From NCBI RefSeq assembly GCF_018866325.1, contig NZ_CP076457.1, positions 7,103,001 through 7,167,000 on the forward strand: 64,000 bases of DNA, given 5' to 3'. The DNA is from Streptomyces sp. YPW6 (GTDB lineage: Bacteria; Actinomycetota; Actinomycetes; Streptomycetales; Streptomycetaceae). The notes under the pieces were generated by a model. It worked only from the letters and a program-made list of their open reading frames with translations. It made no database searches and had not been told where the DNA came from. The translations under genes were made by a program, and so were the position numbers. The first letter of the stretch is position 1, and every line of letters begins with the position of its first letter. Below, piece by piece: positions 45,468-55,964 of the stretch.

Positions 45468-45652
45468 CCGGGCACTCCTGGGTCGAAGTCTCTTCGCGGA
45501 GGTGCACGGGCCCCGGGCCGGTCAGCCCTTGAATGGCGTGAAGAGTAGGCAAGGCCTTGACGAGATGTCAATGACCTGCTGACACTGTGCACGAGCCGGA
45601 GGGGCCCGGCTCACGGGGTGGGGATCGCCTCCAGCAAGGAGCTGACCCGACC

Positions 45653-45805
45653 ATGCGCAGACTCATCGCCGCTCTCTCCACCACCGTGATGGCCGCGGCG
45701 CTCGCCGTGGGCGCGGCGGTCGGTGTCGTGGCACTGCTCGACGCCACCCCCGACCAGCCCAACACGCCACTGATCAGCTACGACACGGGACCGGCGGCTC
45801 CGTGA
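45653..45805 (+). CDS. 50-residue single-span membrane or secreted peptide
   Basis: Starts MRRLIAALSTTVMAAALAVGAA, a positively charged end and one hydrophobic helix, then about 22 polar residues ending YDTGPAAP. The layout recalls DUF2613-type small proteins of actinobacteria, but identity is uncertain. Its stop overlaps the PucR gene start (GTGA), so it is translated together with the regulator. AAGGAG lies about eleven bases before the ATG, a rather long spacing. Confidence 0.6.
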   Translation: MRRLIAALSTTVMAAALAVGAAVGVVALLDATPDQPNTPLISYDTGPAAP

Positions 45806-47007
45806 CGCGCGCGGCCTGGCAGGAGGTGCCCCGGGCCCAGCTGGACCGGTTCGCCGCCATCGCCCTGTCGGAGGCCCCGGAACTCGCCCAGACCATCCTG
45901 CACGCGATCCGCCGGGACTACCCCTACCTCCACCTGGTCGAGGACGAGTCAGGGGAGCCGCTGGCCCTGGTCGGAATCCGCCGTGCCATCGAGGGGTTCG
46001 TCGACAACCTCACCTCCGGCGTGCACCCCCGGGTGCCGCCGGAGATGTTCCAGGAGTTCGGCCGGGGCGAGGGTCTGGAGGGCCGCAGCCTCGACTCGCT
46101 CCAGGCCATCTACCGCTTCGGCGTCCGGCTCACCTGGCGCAGGCTCGCCGAGATCGGCCAGCAGGTCGACATCCCGGCGCCCGCCATGTACGAGCTGGCC
46201 GAATCGGGATTCGAGTATCTGGACGGGCTCGTGGAACAGTCGGTACGGGGCTACGCCGAGGCTGCGGCCCGGCGCGCCAGCGAACGCCTGCGCCTCCAGC
46301 GCCAGCTGATCGAGATGCTGCTCATGGAGCACCGTGCCGAATCGCCCCGGACCCTCGCCGAGCGGGCCGCCCGCATCGGCTGGGAGCTCCCCGAGACGAT
46401 CGCGGTGGGCGTGCTCATCCGGCCCGCCCGGGAGGCGGTGGCCCCGGCGGTCGGCCAGGGCATCCTGCTGGAGATGGAGAGCGAGCAGCCACGCATCGTC
46501 ATCCCGGACCCGGACACGGCGGGCCGTGCCGAGACCCTGCGGCGGGCCACGGCGGGCTGGTCCGGGGCGATCGGCCCTGCGGTCCCGCTGGCCGCCGCCG
46601 CGACCTCGCTGCGCTGGGCGGAGACCGCGGTCCAGCTGATCACCAGGGACCTGCTCCCCCAGGGCGGGGTGCTGCACTGCACCGAGCGCGTGGAGGAGCT
46701 GGTCCTGCTGCCGGCCCAGGAGCTGATCGACGCCTCCGCCCGGCGCTGCCTCGCCCCGCTGGACGGCCTCAGCCCGACCCAGTCGCGGCGGCTGGCGGAG
46801 ACGCTGCTCGCCTGGATCGAGACCCCCGGCGGCGCTCCCGAGGTGGCCGCCCGCCTCGGCGTCCACCCCCAGACGGCCCGCTACCGGCTGCGGCAGATCC
46901 GCGAGCTGTGGGGCGACGCCATCGACGAACCGGACCAGCGCTTCGAGATGCTGCTCGTCCTCCGCGCCCAGCGGTTGCGGGGCGACCTGGCCCCTGCTCA
47001 GGCCTGA
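45802..47007 (+). CDS. PucR family transcriptional regulator
   Basis: 401 residues. An N-terminal RsbRD-like helical region (RRAIEGFVDNLTSGVHPRVPPEMFQEFGRGEGLEGRSLDSLQAIYRFGVRLTWRRLAEIG) and a GGDEF-like middle are followed by the C-terminal PucR/CdaR helix-turn-helix LAETLLAWIETPGGAPEVAARLGVHPQTARYRLRQIRELWGDAIDEPDQRFEMLLVLRA. PucR-type proteins control purine, amine and polyamine use in actinobacteria. It is convergent with the amine-oxidation genes and may regulate them. The small gene before it shares its transcript. Confidence 0.9.
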   Translation: MTRAAWQEVPRAQLDRFAAIALSEAPELAQTILHAIRRDYPYLHLVEDESGEPLALVGIRRAIEGFVDNLTSGVHPRVPPEMFQEFGRGEGLEGRSLDSLQAIYRFGVRLTWRRLAEIGQQVDIPAPAMYELAESGFEYLDGLVEQSVRGYAEAAARRASERLRLQRQLIEMLLMEHRAESPRTLAERAARIGWELPETIAVGVLIRPAREAVAPAVGQGILLEMESEQPRIVIPDPDTAGRAETLRRATAGWSGAIGPAVPLAAAATSLRWAETAVQLITRDLLPQGGVLHCTERVEELVLLPAQELIDASARRCLAPLDGLSPTQSRRLAETLLAWIETPGGAPEVAARLGVHPQTARYRLRQIRELWGDAIDEPDQRFEMLLVLRAQRLRGDLAPAQA

Positions 47008-47018
47008 GCCGGGGCGCC

Positions 47019-47050
47019 GCGGCCCGCACGTCCTCGGACGCGCGGGCCGC
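47019..47050. terminator. bidirectional terminator between pucR-like and SDR genes
   Basis: GCGGCCCGC (47019-47027) pairs with GCGGGCCGC (47042-47050); inside, CGTCC and GGACG pair around TC after one A-C mismatch. It separates two convergent genes. Confidence 0.8.
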
Positions 47051-47067
47051 GCGTGCGTCCGCCGGGT

Positions 47068-47853
47068 CTAGACCGGGGTGACGTAGGCCCCGGCGATCCC
47101 GCCGTCGACCAGGAAGTCCGTGGCGTTCACGAACGAGGAGTCGTCGCTCGCCAGGAACGCCACGGCGGCGGCGATCTCCGTCGGCTCGGCGAACCGCCCC
47201 AGCGGGATGTGGACCAGCCGCCGGGCGGCCCGCTCCGGGTCCTTGGCGAACAGCTCCTGGAGCAGCGGGGTGTTGACCGGCCCCGGGCACAGCGCGTTGA
47301 CCCGGATGCCGTCCCGCGCGAACTGCACCCCCAGCTCGCGTGACATCGCCAGCACCCCGCCCTTGGACGCGGTGTACGAGATCTGCGAGGTGGCCGCGCC
47401 CATCCGGGCCACGAACGAGGCCGTGTTGATGATGGAGCCCCTGCGCTGCGCGCGCATGTAGGGGATGGCCGCCTTGCAGCAGAGGTAGACCGAGGTCAGA
47501 TTGACCTCCTGCACCCGCTTCCAGGCCTCCAGGCCGGTCTCCAGGATGGAGTCGTCGTCGGGCGGCGAGATCCCCGCGTTGTTGAACGCGATGTCGACCG
47601 AACCGTAGGTGTCGTGGGCGGCCTTGAAGAGGGCGTCCACCTCGTCGGCGTCCGTGACGTCGGTACGGACGAAGAGCCCGGCGGCCTCCTCGGCGGCGGC
47701 CTTGCCCCGCTCCTCGTCCACATCGGCGCAGACGACACGGGCGCCCTCGGCGGCCAGCCGCCGCACGGTGGCCAGACCGATGCCGCTGCCGGCTCCGGTG
47801 ACGACGGCGGTGCGGCCGACCAGGCGGCGGCAGACGGAAGAAGTGTCGGTCAT
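47068..47853 (-). CDS. SDR family oxidoreductase
   Basis: 261 residues, classical short-chain dehydrogenase. Cofactor motif VVTGAGSGIGLATVRRLA, NNAGIS, the catalytic Ser in TASFVARMG, and YTASKGGVLAMSRELG for Tyr-Lys. Asp in VVCADVDEE after the second strand favours NAD over NADP. It starts five bases after the aldehyde dehydrogenase stop, so the two are co-transcribed. In the amine pathway it may handle an alcohol or hydroxy intermediate. Confidence 0.9.
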   Translation of the reverse strand: MTDTSSVCRRLVGRTAVVTGAGSGIGLATVRRLAAEGARVVCADVDEERGKAAAEEAAGLFVRTDVTDADEVDALFKAAHDTYGSVDIAFNNAGISPPDDDSILETGLEAWKRVQEVNLTSVYLCCKAAIPYMRAQRRGSIINTASFVARMGAATSQISYTASKGGVLAMSRELGVQFARDGIRVNALCPGPVNTPLLQELFAKDPERAARRLVHIPLGRFAEPTEIAAAVAFLASDDSSFVNATDFLVDGGIAGAYVTPV

Positions 47854-47858
47854 GGTGC

Positions 47859-49253
47859 TCAGGCCTCCGTGCTGATGAAGACGTTCTTGGTTTCGGTGAA
47901 GGCGGCCAGCGCGTCCGGGCCGAGCTCGCGGCCGAGACCCGACTGTTTGTAGCCGCCGAAGGGGGTCGAATAGCGCACGCTGGAGTGCGAGTTGACGGAG
48001 AGGTTGCCCACCCGCAGCCCCTGGCTCACGCGCAGCGCGCGGCCCACGTCCCGGGTCCAGACCGAGCCGGCGAGCCCGTAGTCGGTGGCGTTGGCCAGCC
48101 GCACCGCGTCCGCCTCGTCCTCGAACGGCAGCACCACGGCCACCGGCCCGAAGACCTCCTCGACGGCCACCGGGGCCTCGGGCGAGACTCCGGCGAGGAC
48201 GGTCGGCGGATACCAGAACCCGGGGCCCTCGGGCGCCTTGCCGAGCATCGCCCGTACGCCGTCGGCCTCCCGGCCGCCGTCGACGAGCCCCCGGACCCGG
48301 TCCCGCTGGACGGCCGAGATCAGGGGGCCCATCTGCGTCCTCTCGTCGGCCGGGTCACCCACCATCACGGCGGACACGGCCGGGACGAGAGCGTCGAGGA
48401 ACCGGTCGTACACGGCCCGCTCGACCAGGATCCGGGTCCGGGCGCAGCAGTCCTGGCCGGCGTTGTCCAGGAAGGACATCGGGGCGGCGGCCGCCGCGGC
48501 CTCCACGTCGGCGTCCGCGAAGACGACGTTGGGGCTCTTGCCCCCCAGCTCCAGGGTCAGGCGCTTCACGCGCTCGGCGCAGCGGGTCATGATGTGCTTG
48601 CCGGTCCGGGTGGAGCCGGTGAACACGATCTTCGCGACGCCCGGGTGCTCCACCAGCGCGCTCCCGGCCACCGGACCCTCGCCGGGCAGCACCTGGAAGA
48701 GATCCTCGGGAAGGCCTGCCTCCAGGGCGAGTTCGGCCAGTCGCAGAGCGGTCAGCGGGGTCGTCTCGGCGGGCTTGAGGAGGACGGCGTTCCCCGCCGC
48801 GAGGGCCGGGGCGAGGCCCCAGGCCGCGATCGGCATCGGGAAGTTCCACGGGGCGATGACCCCGACGACCCCCAGCGGCTCCAGGACGGTGAAGTCGATG
48901 CCGCCCGCCACCGGGATCTGGCGGCCCAGCAGCCGTTCGGCCCCGCCCGCGCTGTAGTCGAGCAGATCGCGGACGTTGCCCGCCTCCCACCGGGCGTTCC
49001 CGATGGTGTGACCGGCCTCCCGGACCTCCGACCGGGCCAGTTCCTCCAGGTGTTCGTCGACGACGACGGCGAACCGGCGCAGCAGCCGGGCCCGGTCGGC
49101 GGGCGCGGCGGCGGCCCAGGAGCGCTGGGCGGCGGCCGCCCGGACGACGGCGGCGTCCACATCGGCGGCCAGGGCGGCGGGGACGGTGGCGATGACCTCG
49201 GCGGTCGCCGGGTTGAGGACGTCCAGGGCGGACGCCGCAAGGTGCTGTGACAC
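47859..49253 (-). CDS. NAD(P)-dependent aldehyde dehydrogenase
   Basis: 464 residues, ALDH superfamily. NAD-binding APWNFPMPIAAWGLAPALAAGNAVLLKPAETTPL, FTGSTRTGKHIM, catalytic Glu in LELGGKSPN, catalytic Cys in NAGQDCCARTRILV and the C-terminal SVRYSTPFGGYKQSGLGRELG. It probably oxidises the gamma-glutamyl aldehyde formed after oxidation of the gamma-glutamylated amine. It sits between the glutamine-synthetase-like ligase and the SDR genes on one transcript. Confidence 0.93.
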   Translation of the reverse strand: MSQHLAASALDVLNPATAEVIATVPAALAADVDAAVVRAAAAQRSWAAAAPADRARLLRRFAVVVDEHLEELARSEVREAGHTIGNARWEAGNVRDLLDYSAGGAERLLGRQIPVAGGIDFTVLEPLGVVGVIAPWNFPMPIAAWGLAPALAAGNAVLLKPAETTPLTALRLAELALEAGLPEDLFQVLPGEGPVAGSALVEHPGVAKIVFTGSTRTGKHIMTRCAERVKRLTLELGGKSPNVVFADADVEAAAAAAPMSFLDNAGQDCCARTRILVERAVYDRFLDALVPAVSAVMVGDPADERTQMGPLISAVQRDRVRGLVDGGREADGVRAMLGKAPEGPGFWYPPTVLAGVSPEAPVAVEEVFGPVAVVLPFEDEADAVRLANATDYGLAGSVWTRDVGRALRVSQGLRVGNLSVNSHSSVRYSTPFGGYKQSGLGRELGPDALAAFTETKNVFISTEA

Positions 49254-49280
49254 GTACGGACCTCGATCGGGAAGGGGTGG

Positions 49281-50645
49281 TCAGAGGCGTTCGAAGGAGC
49301 GGCGCAGCTCCCAGTCGGTCACCGCGGAGTCGTACGCGGCCAGTTCGACCCGGGCCATGTTCAGGTAGTGCGCGACGACCTCCTCGCCGAACGCCTCCTT
49401 CGCGATCGGGCTGGCCTCCCACAGTTCGGCGGCCTCGCGCAGGGTCGTCGGCACCTGGTCGTACCCGGCGGTGTAGGCGTTGCCCGTACAGACCTCGGGC
49501 AGCTCCAGCCGGTGCTCGACCCCGTACAGTCCGGCGGCGACCAGTCCGGCGACGGCCAGATGCGGGTTGACGTCGCCGCCGGGCAGCCGGTTCTCGAAGC
49601 GCATCGAGCGCCCGTGGCCGACGACCCGCAGGGCGCAGGTGCGGTTGTCGACGCCCCAGGCGACGGCGATGGGGGCGAAGGAGCCGGGCTGGAAACGCTT
49701 GTAGGAGTTGATGTTGGGGGCGTAGAGGAGGGAGAAGTCCCGCAGGGCGGCGAGCTGGCCGGCCAGGAAGTGGCGCATCACCTCGGACATGCCGTCCGGT
49801 CCGTCGCCCGCCATCACGTTCTCGCCGTCCGCGTCGGTCAGCGAGAGGTGGATGTGGCAGGAGTTGCCCTCGCGCTCGTCGTACTTGGCCATGAAGGTCA
49901 GCGCGACGCCCTCCTGGGCCGCGATCTCCTTGGCGCCCGTCTTGTACACGGCGTGCTGGTCGCAGGTGGTGAGCGCCTCGTCGTAGCGGAAGACGATCTC
50001 GTGCTGGCCGGGATTGCACTCGCCCTTGGCGGACTCGACGGTCAGCCCCGCGCCCTGCATCTCGTTGCGGATCCGGCGCAGCAGCGGCTCGATGCGGCCG
50101 GTGCCGAGGATGGAGTAGTCGATGTTGTACTGGTTGGCCGGGGTCAGCCCGCGGTAGTCGCGGTCCCAGGCCTCCTCGTAACTGTCCCGGAAGACGATGA
50201 ACTCCAGCTCCGTGCCCACCTGGGCCGTCCAGCCGCGCTCCGCCAGCCGGTCGAGCTGGCTGCGCAGGATCTGCCGGGGCGCGGCCGCCACCGGACTGCC
50301 GTCGTGCCAGGCGAGATCCGCGATGAGCAGGGCCGTCCCCTCGTGCCAGGGGACGGGGCGCAGGGTCGCGGGGTCGGGGACCATGCCGAAGTCGCCGTAG
50401 CCGCTCTCCCACGAGGACATCGCGTAACCGTCGACCGTCCGCATCTCGGTGTCCACGGCCAGCAGGTAGTTGCAGCCCTCGGTGCCGTGCTCCAGCACCT
50501 CGTCGAGGAAGAACCCGGCCGCGAACCGCTTCCCCTGAAGACGGCCCTGCATGTCCGGGAAGGCCAGCACCACGGTGTCTATCGACCCGTCCGCGACCCG
50601 TGAGCGGAGCTCGTCGACGCCGAGCGGGGGTGTGCGGTCTGCCAC
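49281..50645 (-). CDS. glnA4: glutamine synthetase family ligase, gamma-glutamylethanolamide synthetase-like (GlnA4 type)
   Basis: 454 residues from the GTG at 50645, which has AAGGAGG seven bases upstream. The Gln-synt_N and catalytic domains show VGTELEFIVF, NIDYSILGTGRIEPLL, ESAKGECNPGQHEIVFRY (metal-binding Glu), HIHLSLTDADG, SYKRFQPGSFAP and FENRLPGGDVNPH. The absence of the adenylylation Tyr motif and the catabolic neighbours show it is not the nitrogen-assimilating GlnA. Such enzymes ligate glutamate to an amine. The ethanolamine-type permease in the locus favours GlnA4 of Streptomyces (SCO1613 type) over the polyamine ligase GlnA3. The symbol is therefore context-based. Confidence 0.85.
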   Translation of the reverse strand: MADRTPPLGVDELRSRVADGSIDTVVLAFPDMQGRLQGKRFAAGFFLDEVLEHGTEGCNYLLAVDTEMRTVDGYAMSSWESGYGDFGMVPDPATLRPVPWHEGTALLIADLAWHDGSPVAAAPRQILRSQLDRLAERGWTAQVGTELEFIVFRDSYEEAWDRDYRGLTPANQYNIDYSILGTGRIEPLLRRIRNEMQGAGLTVESAKGECNPGQHEIVFRYDEALTTCDQHAVYKTGAKEIAAQEGVALTFMAKYDEREGNSCHIHLSLTDADGENVMAGDGPDGMSEVMRHFLAGQLAALRDFSLLYAPNINSYKRFQPGSFAPIAVAWGVDNRTCALRVVGHGRSMRFENRLPGGDVNPHLAVAGLVAAGLYGVEHRLELPEVCTGNAYTAGYDQVPTTLREAAELWEASPIAKEAFGEEVVAHYLNMARVELAAYDSAVTDWELRRSFERL

Positions 50646-50718
50646 GGGATGCCTCCTTGGGTGAACCGGGAGGGTTAAGGTATGACAGAGAACCATTGCT
50701 TGGGAAGGGGATCCACCA

Positions 50719-51516
50719 GTGGGCGCGAGCGGAAGGGCGGACGACACCCGTCCGGGGGTACGGGCGGCAGGGGAGGGCGGGCCGGTGCGCGGCGCGGGCG
50801 GCGGTGCGCCGGGACAGCTGGACTCCGTGCTGCGCCCGGTCCGCGCGGGCAACGGCTTCGAGGAGGCGCTGGAGCAGATCCTCCAGCTCCTGCGCCTCGG
50901 TCTGGTGCCGCCGGGTGAACGCCTGCCCTCCGAGCGCGAGTTGTCCCAGCAGCTGCGGATCAGCAGGGTGACGCTGCGCGAGGTCCTCAAGGTCCTCCAG
51001 GACCAGGGCATGGTCGAGAGCCGCCGCGGCCGCTACGGAGGAACGTTCGTCCTGCCGCGCACCGCCGCTCCCGAGGACAGCGGCGCACTGCGCCGCCGCA
51101 TCGCCGCCGTCGACGTCGAGGACACCCTGCGCTTCCGGGAGGTGCTGGAGGCCGGGGCCGCGGGCCTGTGCGCCGAAGGGCTCACGGGCGACGGTGAAAC
51201 GCGGCTGCGGGAAGCGCTCGACGCCACCCGGGGCGCCCGGCTGGAGGACTACCGCCGCCAGGACACCCTGCTCCACCTCACCCTCGCCGAACTCTCCGGA
51301 TCCCGCACCCTCGCCGCCCAGTACGCCGCCGTGCGGGCCACCCTCAACGAACTGCTCGACGGCATCCCCCTGCTGGTGCGCAACCTGGAGCACTCCCAGC
51401 AGCAGCACGGGGCCGTCGTCGAGGCGGTCCTCGACCGGGACCCGGACGCCGCGCGCGAGATGATGCGCGAGCACTGCGGCGGCACCGCGGCCCTGCTGCG
51501 CGGCTTCCTCGCCTGA
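50719..51516 (+). CDS. GntR family regulator, FadR subfamily
   Basis: 265 residues, divergent from the ligase gene with 73 bases between them. After a disordered 35-residue start comes a winged helix (EALEQILQLLRLGLVPPGERLPSERELSQQLRISRVTLREVLKVLQDQGMVESRRGR) and an FCD domain with FREVLEAGAAGLCAEGL and LLHLTLAELSGSRTLAAQY. It is placed to control both divergent transcripts, the ligase-dehydrogenase operon and the permease-hydrolase operon. Confidence 0.9.
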   Translation: MGASGRADDTRPGVRAAGEGGPVRGAGGGAPGQLDSVLRPVRAGNGFEEALEQILQLLRLGLVPPGERLPSERELSQQLRISRVTLREVLKVLQDQGMVESRRGRYGGTFVLPRTAAPEDSGALRRRIAAVDVEDTLRFREVLEAGAAGLCAEGLTGDGETRLREALDATRGARLEDYRRQDTLLHLTLAELSGSRTLAAQYAAVRATLNELLDGIPLLVRNLEHSQQQHGAVVEAVLDRDPDAAREMMREHCGGTAALLRGFLA

Positions 51517-51597
51517 CCCCGGGTCCGGGATGCCCGGCGAGGCGAATCCGTAACCACTCTTTAACGCACGCCCCTTGCCAGGCGCCGCACCGTTCCA

Positions 51598-51621
51598 CAA
51601 AGGTGTGCCGACGAACCTTTG
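51598..51621. promoter_or_regulatory. inverted repeat upstream of the ethanolamine permease gene
   Basis: CAAAGGT (51598-51604) and ACCTTTG (51615-51621) are perfect inverted copies with a 10-base spacer, one helical turn plus spacing typical of dimeric regulators. It lies about 48 bases before the permease start and is a candidate operator for the FadR-type or PucR regulator. Confidence 0.5.
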
Positions 51622-51668
51622 ATCGACGCAGTTCCAACGATGAAGTCGACACACATCTGGAGCGCCTC

Positions 51669-53138
<1,470 letters not shown>

Positions 53139-53194
53139 GTACGCCGGCGGCCCCGGCCGCCGGCGCGATCCCCCGATCCGAAGGAGCACGTTCC

Positions 53195-53944
53195 ATGTCC
53201 CGGCCCGTCATCGGCATCAGCACCTACCAGGACCCGGCCCGGTGGGGTGTGTGGGAGATGCCCGCGGTGCTGCTGCCCGCCGCCTATCCGCGCCTCGTCC
53301 GGGCTGCGGGCGGACTCGCGGTGCTGCTGCCGCCCGATGACGCCGAGGACGCGGCCCGGGACACCGTCGCCGCCCTGGACGGGCTGGTCATCGCCGGGGG
53401 AGCGGACGTCGAGCCGGCCCGGTACGGGGCGGCAGCCGACCCCCGTACCGGGCCCCCGGCCCGCGAACGCGACGCCTGGGAGATGGCGTTGATCCGGGCG
53501 GCGATCGACCGGCAGGTCCCCCTGCTCGGCATCTGCCGGGGCATGCAGCTGCTCAACGTCGCCCTCGGCGGCACGCTGATCCAGCACCTGGAGGACCACA
53601 CCGGCGGCCTCGGCGTCTTCGGCAGCCACCCGGTCACCCCCGTGGCCGGCACCGCGTACGCGGACGCCGTCCCCGAGACCACGATGGTGCCCGCCTACCA
53701 CCACCAGGCGGTCGACCGCCTCGGCGCCGGCCTGGTGGCCTCCGCCCACGCCCCCGACGGGACGGTGGAGGCCCTGGAACTCCCGGACCACGGAAGCCTG
53801 GTGCTCGGGGTGCAGTGGCACCCGGAGATGGGTCAGGACACCCGGGTCATGGCCGCCCTGGTCCGGGCGGCAGGGGAGCGGGCGGCACCGGCCCCTCGAA
53901 CCCCGGGCCCGAGTAGTCGGGCCCCGCGAACGCCGGTGAACTGA
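53195..53944 (+). CDS. class I glutamine amidotransferase-like gamma-glutamyl hydrolase (peptidase C26, PuuD-like)
   Basis: 249 residues with AAGGAG upstream. LDGLVIAGGADVEPARYG, catalytic Cys114 in LLGICRGMQLLNVALGGTLIQHL, and VLGVQWHPEM with the catalytic His and Glu. The PuuD family releases glutamate from gamma-glutamyl products, the last step of the pathway. It follows the permease gene on the same strand. Its last 33 codons overlap the 3' end of the convergent membrane protein gene. Confidence 0.92.
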   Translation: MSRPVIGISTYQDPARWGVWEMPAVLLPAAYPRLVRAAGGLAVLLPPDDAEDAARDTVAALDGLVIAGGADVEPARYGAAADPRTGPPARERDAWEMALIRAAIDRQVPLLGICRGMQLLNVALGGTLIQHLEDHTGGLGVFGSHPVTPVAGTAYADAVPETTMVPAYHHQAVDRLGAGLVASAHAPDGTVEALELPDHGSLVLGVQWHPEMGQDTRVMAALVRAAGERAAPAPRTPGPSSRAPRTPVN

Positions 53945-54614
53945 AGCGGGAGCCGCCGCCCTCGCCCCCATCCGGGGCGGACGCCGCCGCATCGGCGAGC
54001 TCCTTCAGGAGGAACGGCCGGATTCCCCGGTCGCGCAGCGCCACGAGCCACGCCCGGCGGGCCTCGGCGAGCGCGGGAGCGGCAGCGGTGGCCCACGCGT
54101 CGGGTCCGGCCACCGCGTCCGCCGCCGACTGCCGCGCCGCCGTCCGGTAGAGGGCGGCCACACTGACCAGGGCGGTGACCGCCGCGACCAGCAGACTGGA
54201 CCAGCCGACGCCGACGAGGGTGCCGGCCAGGGAGGGCAGGGCGTCGGCGAGCCGCAGACCGTACCCCAGCAGCAGGAACGTCGCCGCGGCCACGGCCGCG
54301 AGCACCGGCGTCAGCACCCCGAGGACCGCCAGCACCCCGGCTCCCGGCCGCTCCTGATCGCCGGGCCCGGAGAGCGGCGCCGCCCCGGCGTCCGGCCGCC
54401 CGCCCCGCACCCGGAGCGCCGCGTACCTCCGGTACTCCGCGTCGGCGGTGGCCGTCGTGCGTGCCACGGCCGCCAGTCCCCGCAAGCGCAGCCGGTCGCC
54501 GGGCACGCCCGAGCGCTCCAGCAGGCGGCGGATCTCCGGTGAGGCGATCACCTCGTCGAGCACGCTCGCGTAGTCGGCCCTGTCCTCGTCCCCGAGCCGG
54601 GAAGGTCTGCCCAT
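53847..54614 (-). CDS. hypothetical protein with two membrane segments
   Basis: 255 residues from the ATG at 54614 (MGRPSRLGDEDRADYASVL). Helical N-terminal region, then two hydrophobic segments (about 91-115 and 122-146), then a helical region ending in a Gly/Pro-rich tail. No family is recognised. It overlaps the convergent C26 gene by 98 bases. It lies upstream of the two TerD genes on the same strand order but behind their ends, so it could be read with them. Confidence 0.65.
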   Translation of the reverse strand: MGRPSRLGDEDRADYASVLDEVIASPEIRRLLERSGVPGDRLRLRGLAAVARTTATADAEYRRYAALRVRGGRPDAGAAPLSGPGDQERPGAGVLAVLGVLTPVLAAVAAATFLLLGYGLRLADALPSLAGTLVGVGWSSLLVAAVTALVSVAALYRTAARQSAADAVAGPDAWATAAAPALAEARRAWLVALRDRGIRPFLLKELADAAASAPDGGEGGGSRFSSPAFAGPDYSGPGFEGPVPPAPLPPGPGRP

Positions 54615-54724
54615 GCTGTTCCTCGGTCGATCCGTGTGTCGATACGTGGGGGGCGGGTGGCCGTCAGGGCCGCGCGGGGTGCGCACGCGACACGTGCGCA
54701 CCCCCGTGGTGCCGCCGGACGGGG

Positions 54725-55306
54725 TCAGAGGTGCTGGGCGACCGCGGGCATGAGGTCCTGGAAGGTCCGCCCGTCGGCCGCCGCGCCGATCGCCGTCATC
54801 TGCCAGCCCGAGCCGGTCCGCTGCACCTTGGCCATGATCTGGGCGGTGTGCCGGCCGCCGCCGGTCAGCGTGTACCGGGCCAGCTCCTGGCCGTTGCTCT
54901 CGTCGACCAGCCGGCAGAACGCCGCCTCGACCTCCTCGAAGGTCTGGCCGGTGAACGAGTTCACCGTGAAGACGATCTGGTCCACATGGGCCGGTACGCG
55001 CCGCAGGTCGACGACGATCGACTCGTCGTCACCGCCCTCGCCCGCGCCGCCGACCCGGTTGTCCCCGGTGTGCTGGACCGAGCCGTCGTCGCTGGTCAGG
55101 TGCTGGAAGAAGACCACGTCCTGCGGGTCCCGGCCCGCGAAGAGCACCGCCGAGGCGTCCAGGTCGATCTCGCGGGCGGTCAGCCGCGCCAGAAATCCCT
55201 TGCGCGGGGCGGACTTCCAGCCCAGCCCCATCCGTACGACGTCGAGTTCGCCGCCGCCGGACTTGGTGAGGCTGACCTGCTGGCCCTTGGTGAGGTTGAT
55301 CGTCAT
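54725..55306 (-). CDS. TerD family protein
   Basis: 193 residues. MTINLTKGQQVSLTKSGGGELDVVRMGLGWK is the family start; IDLDASAVLFAGRDPQDVVFFQHLTSDDGSVQHTGDN carries the Asp-rich calcium-binding loop, and GGDDESIVVDLRRVPAHVDQIVFTV follows. TerD-type proteins bind calcium and act in stress and tellurite-linked systems; in Streptomyces they also influence development. GGAAGG precedes the ATG. It lies 32 bases downstream of a second TerD gene, sharing its promoter. Confidence 0.95.
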   Translation of the reverse strand: MTINLTKGQQVSLTKSGGGELDVVRMGLGWKSAPRKGFLARLTAREIDLDASAVLFAGRDPQDVVFFQHLTSDDGSVQHTGDNRVGGAGEGGDDESIVVDLRRVPAHVDQIVFTVNSFTGQTFEEVEAAFCRLVDESNGQELARYTLTGGGRHTAQIMAKVQRTGSGWQMTAIGAAADGRTFQDLMPAVAQHL

Positions 55307-55338
55307 CGCTGTGCCTTCCGTGATCGTGTCCGAGCGGC

Positions 55339-55914
55339 TCAGAGACTGACGCCGTAGTCGGCGACGATGCCGCTCAGCCCGGATGCGTAACCCTGCCCGA
55401 CCGCACGGAACTTCCACTCGGCGCCGTGCCGGTACAGCTCGCCGAAGACCATCGCCGTCTCGGTGGAGGCGTCCTCGCTGAGGTCGTAGCGGGCGATCTC
55501 CGCGCCGCCGGCCTGGTTCACCACCCGGATGTACGCGTTGCGGACCTGGCCGAAGCTCTGGCCGCGGCTCTGGGCGTCGTGGATCGAGACCGGGAACACG
55601 ATCTTCGCGACGGTGGCGGGCACCGAGGCGAGGTCGACCTTGACGGTCTCGTCGTCGCCCTCGCCCTCACCGGTGAGGTTGTCGCCGGTGTGCTCGACCG
55701 AACCGTCCGGGCTCTTCAGGTTGTTGTAGAAGACGAAGTGCCCGTTGGACAGCACCTTGCCCGCCTCGTCGCAGAGCAGCGCGCTCGCGTCCAGGTCGTA
55801 GTCGGCGCCGGTGGTGGTCCGCACGTCCCAGCCGAGACCCACGAGAACCGCGGTCAGCCCCGGGGCCTCCTTGCTCAGCGAGACGTTTCCACCCTTGGCG
55901 AGGCTCACACCCAT
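55339..55914 (-). CDS. TerD family protein, canonical
   Basis: 191 residues, start MGVSLAKGGNVSLSKEAPGLTAVLVGLGWDVR. The double calcium site is intact: DYDLDASALLCDEAGKVL, FYNNLKSPDGSVEHTGDNLTGEGEGDDETVKVDLASV. It is close to the canonical TerD length. The TCTACAG-CA-CTGTAGA palindrome 35-50 bases upstream is a probable BlaI-type operator, suggesting this TerD pair belongs to the regulon of the neighbouring BlaI protein. Confidence 0.96.
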   Translation of the reverse strand: MGVSLAKGGNVSLSKEAPGLTAVLVGLGWDVRTTTGADYDLDASALLCDEAGKVLSNGHFVFYNNLKSPDGSVEHTGDNLTGEGEGDDETVKVDLASVPATVAKIVFPVSIHDAQSRGQSFGQVRNAYIRVVNQAGGAEIARYDLSEDASTETAMVFGELYRHGAEWKFRAVGQGYASGLSGIVADYGVSL

Positions 55915-55948
55915 GATCTTCTCCCTTGTCCGGCGGCAGTGGGGTAAA

Positions 55949-55964
55949 TCTACAGCACTGTAGA
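55949..55964. promoter_or_regulatory. BlaI/MecI-type operator between terD and blaI-like genes
   Basis: TCTACAG and CTGTAGA form a perfect 7-bp inverted repeat around CA. TACA-N2-TGTA cores are typical BlaI/MecI/CopY sites. It sits in the promoter region of the terD operon and upstream of the divergent BlaI-like gene. Confidence 0.75.
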
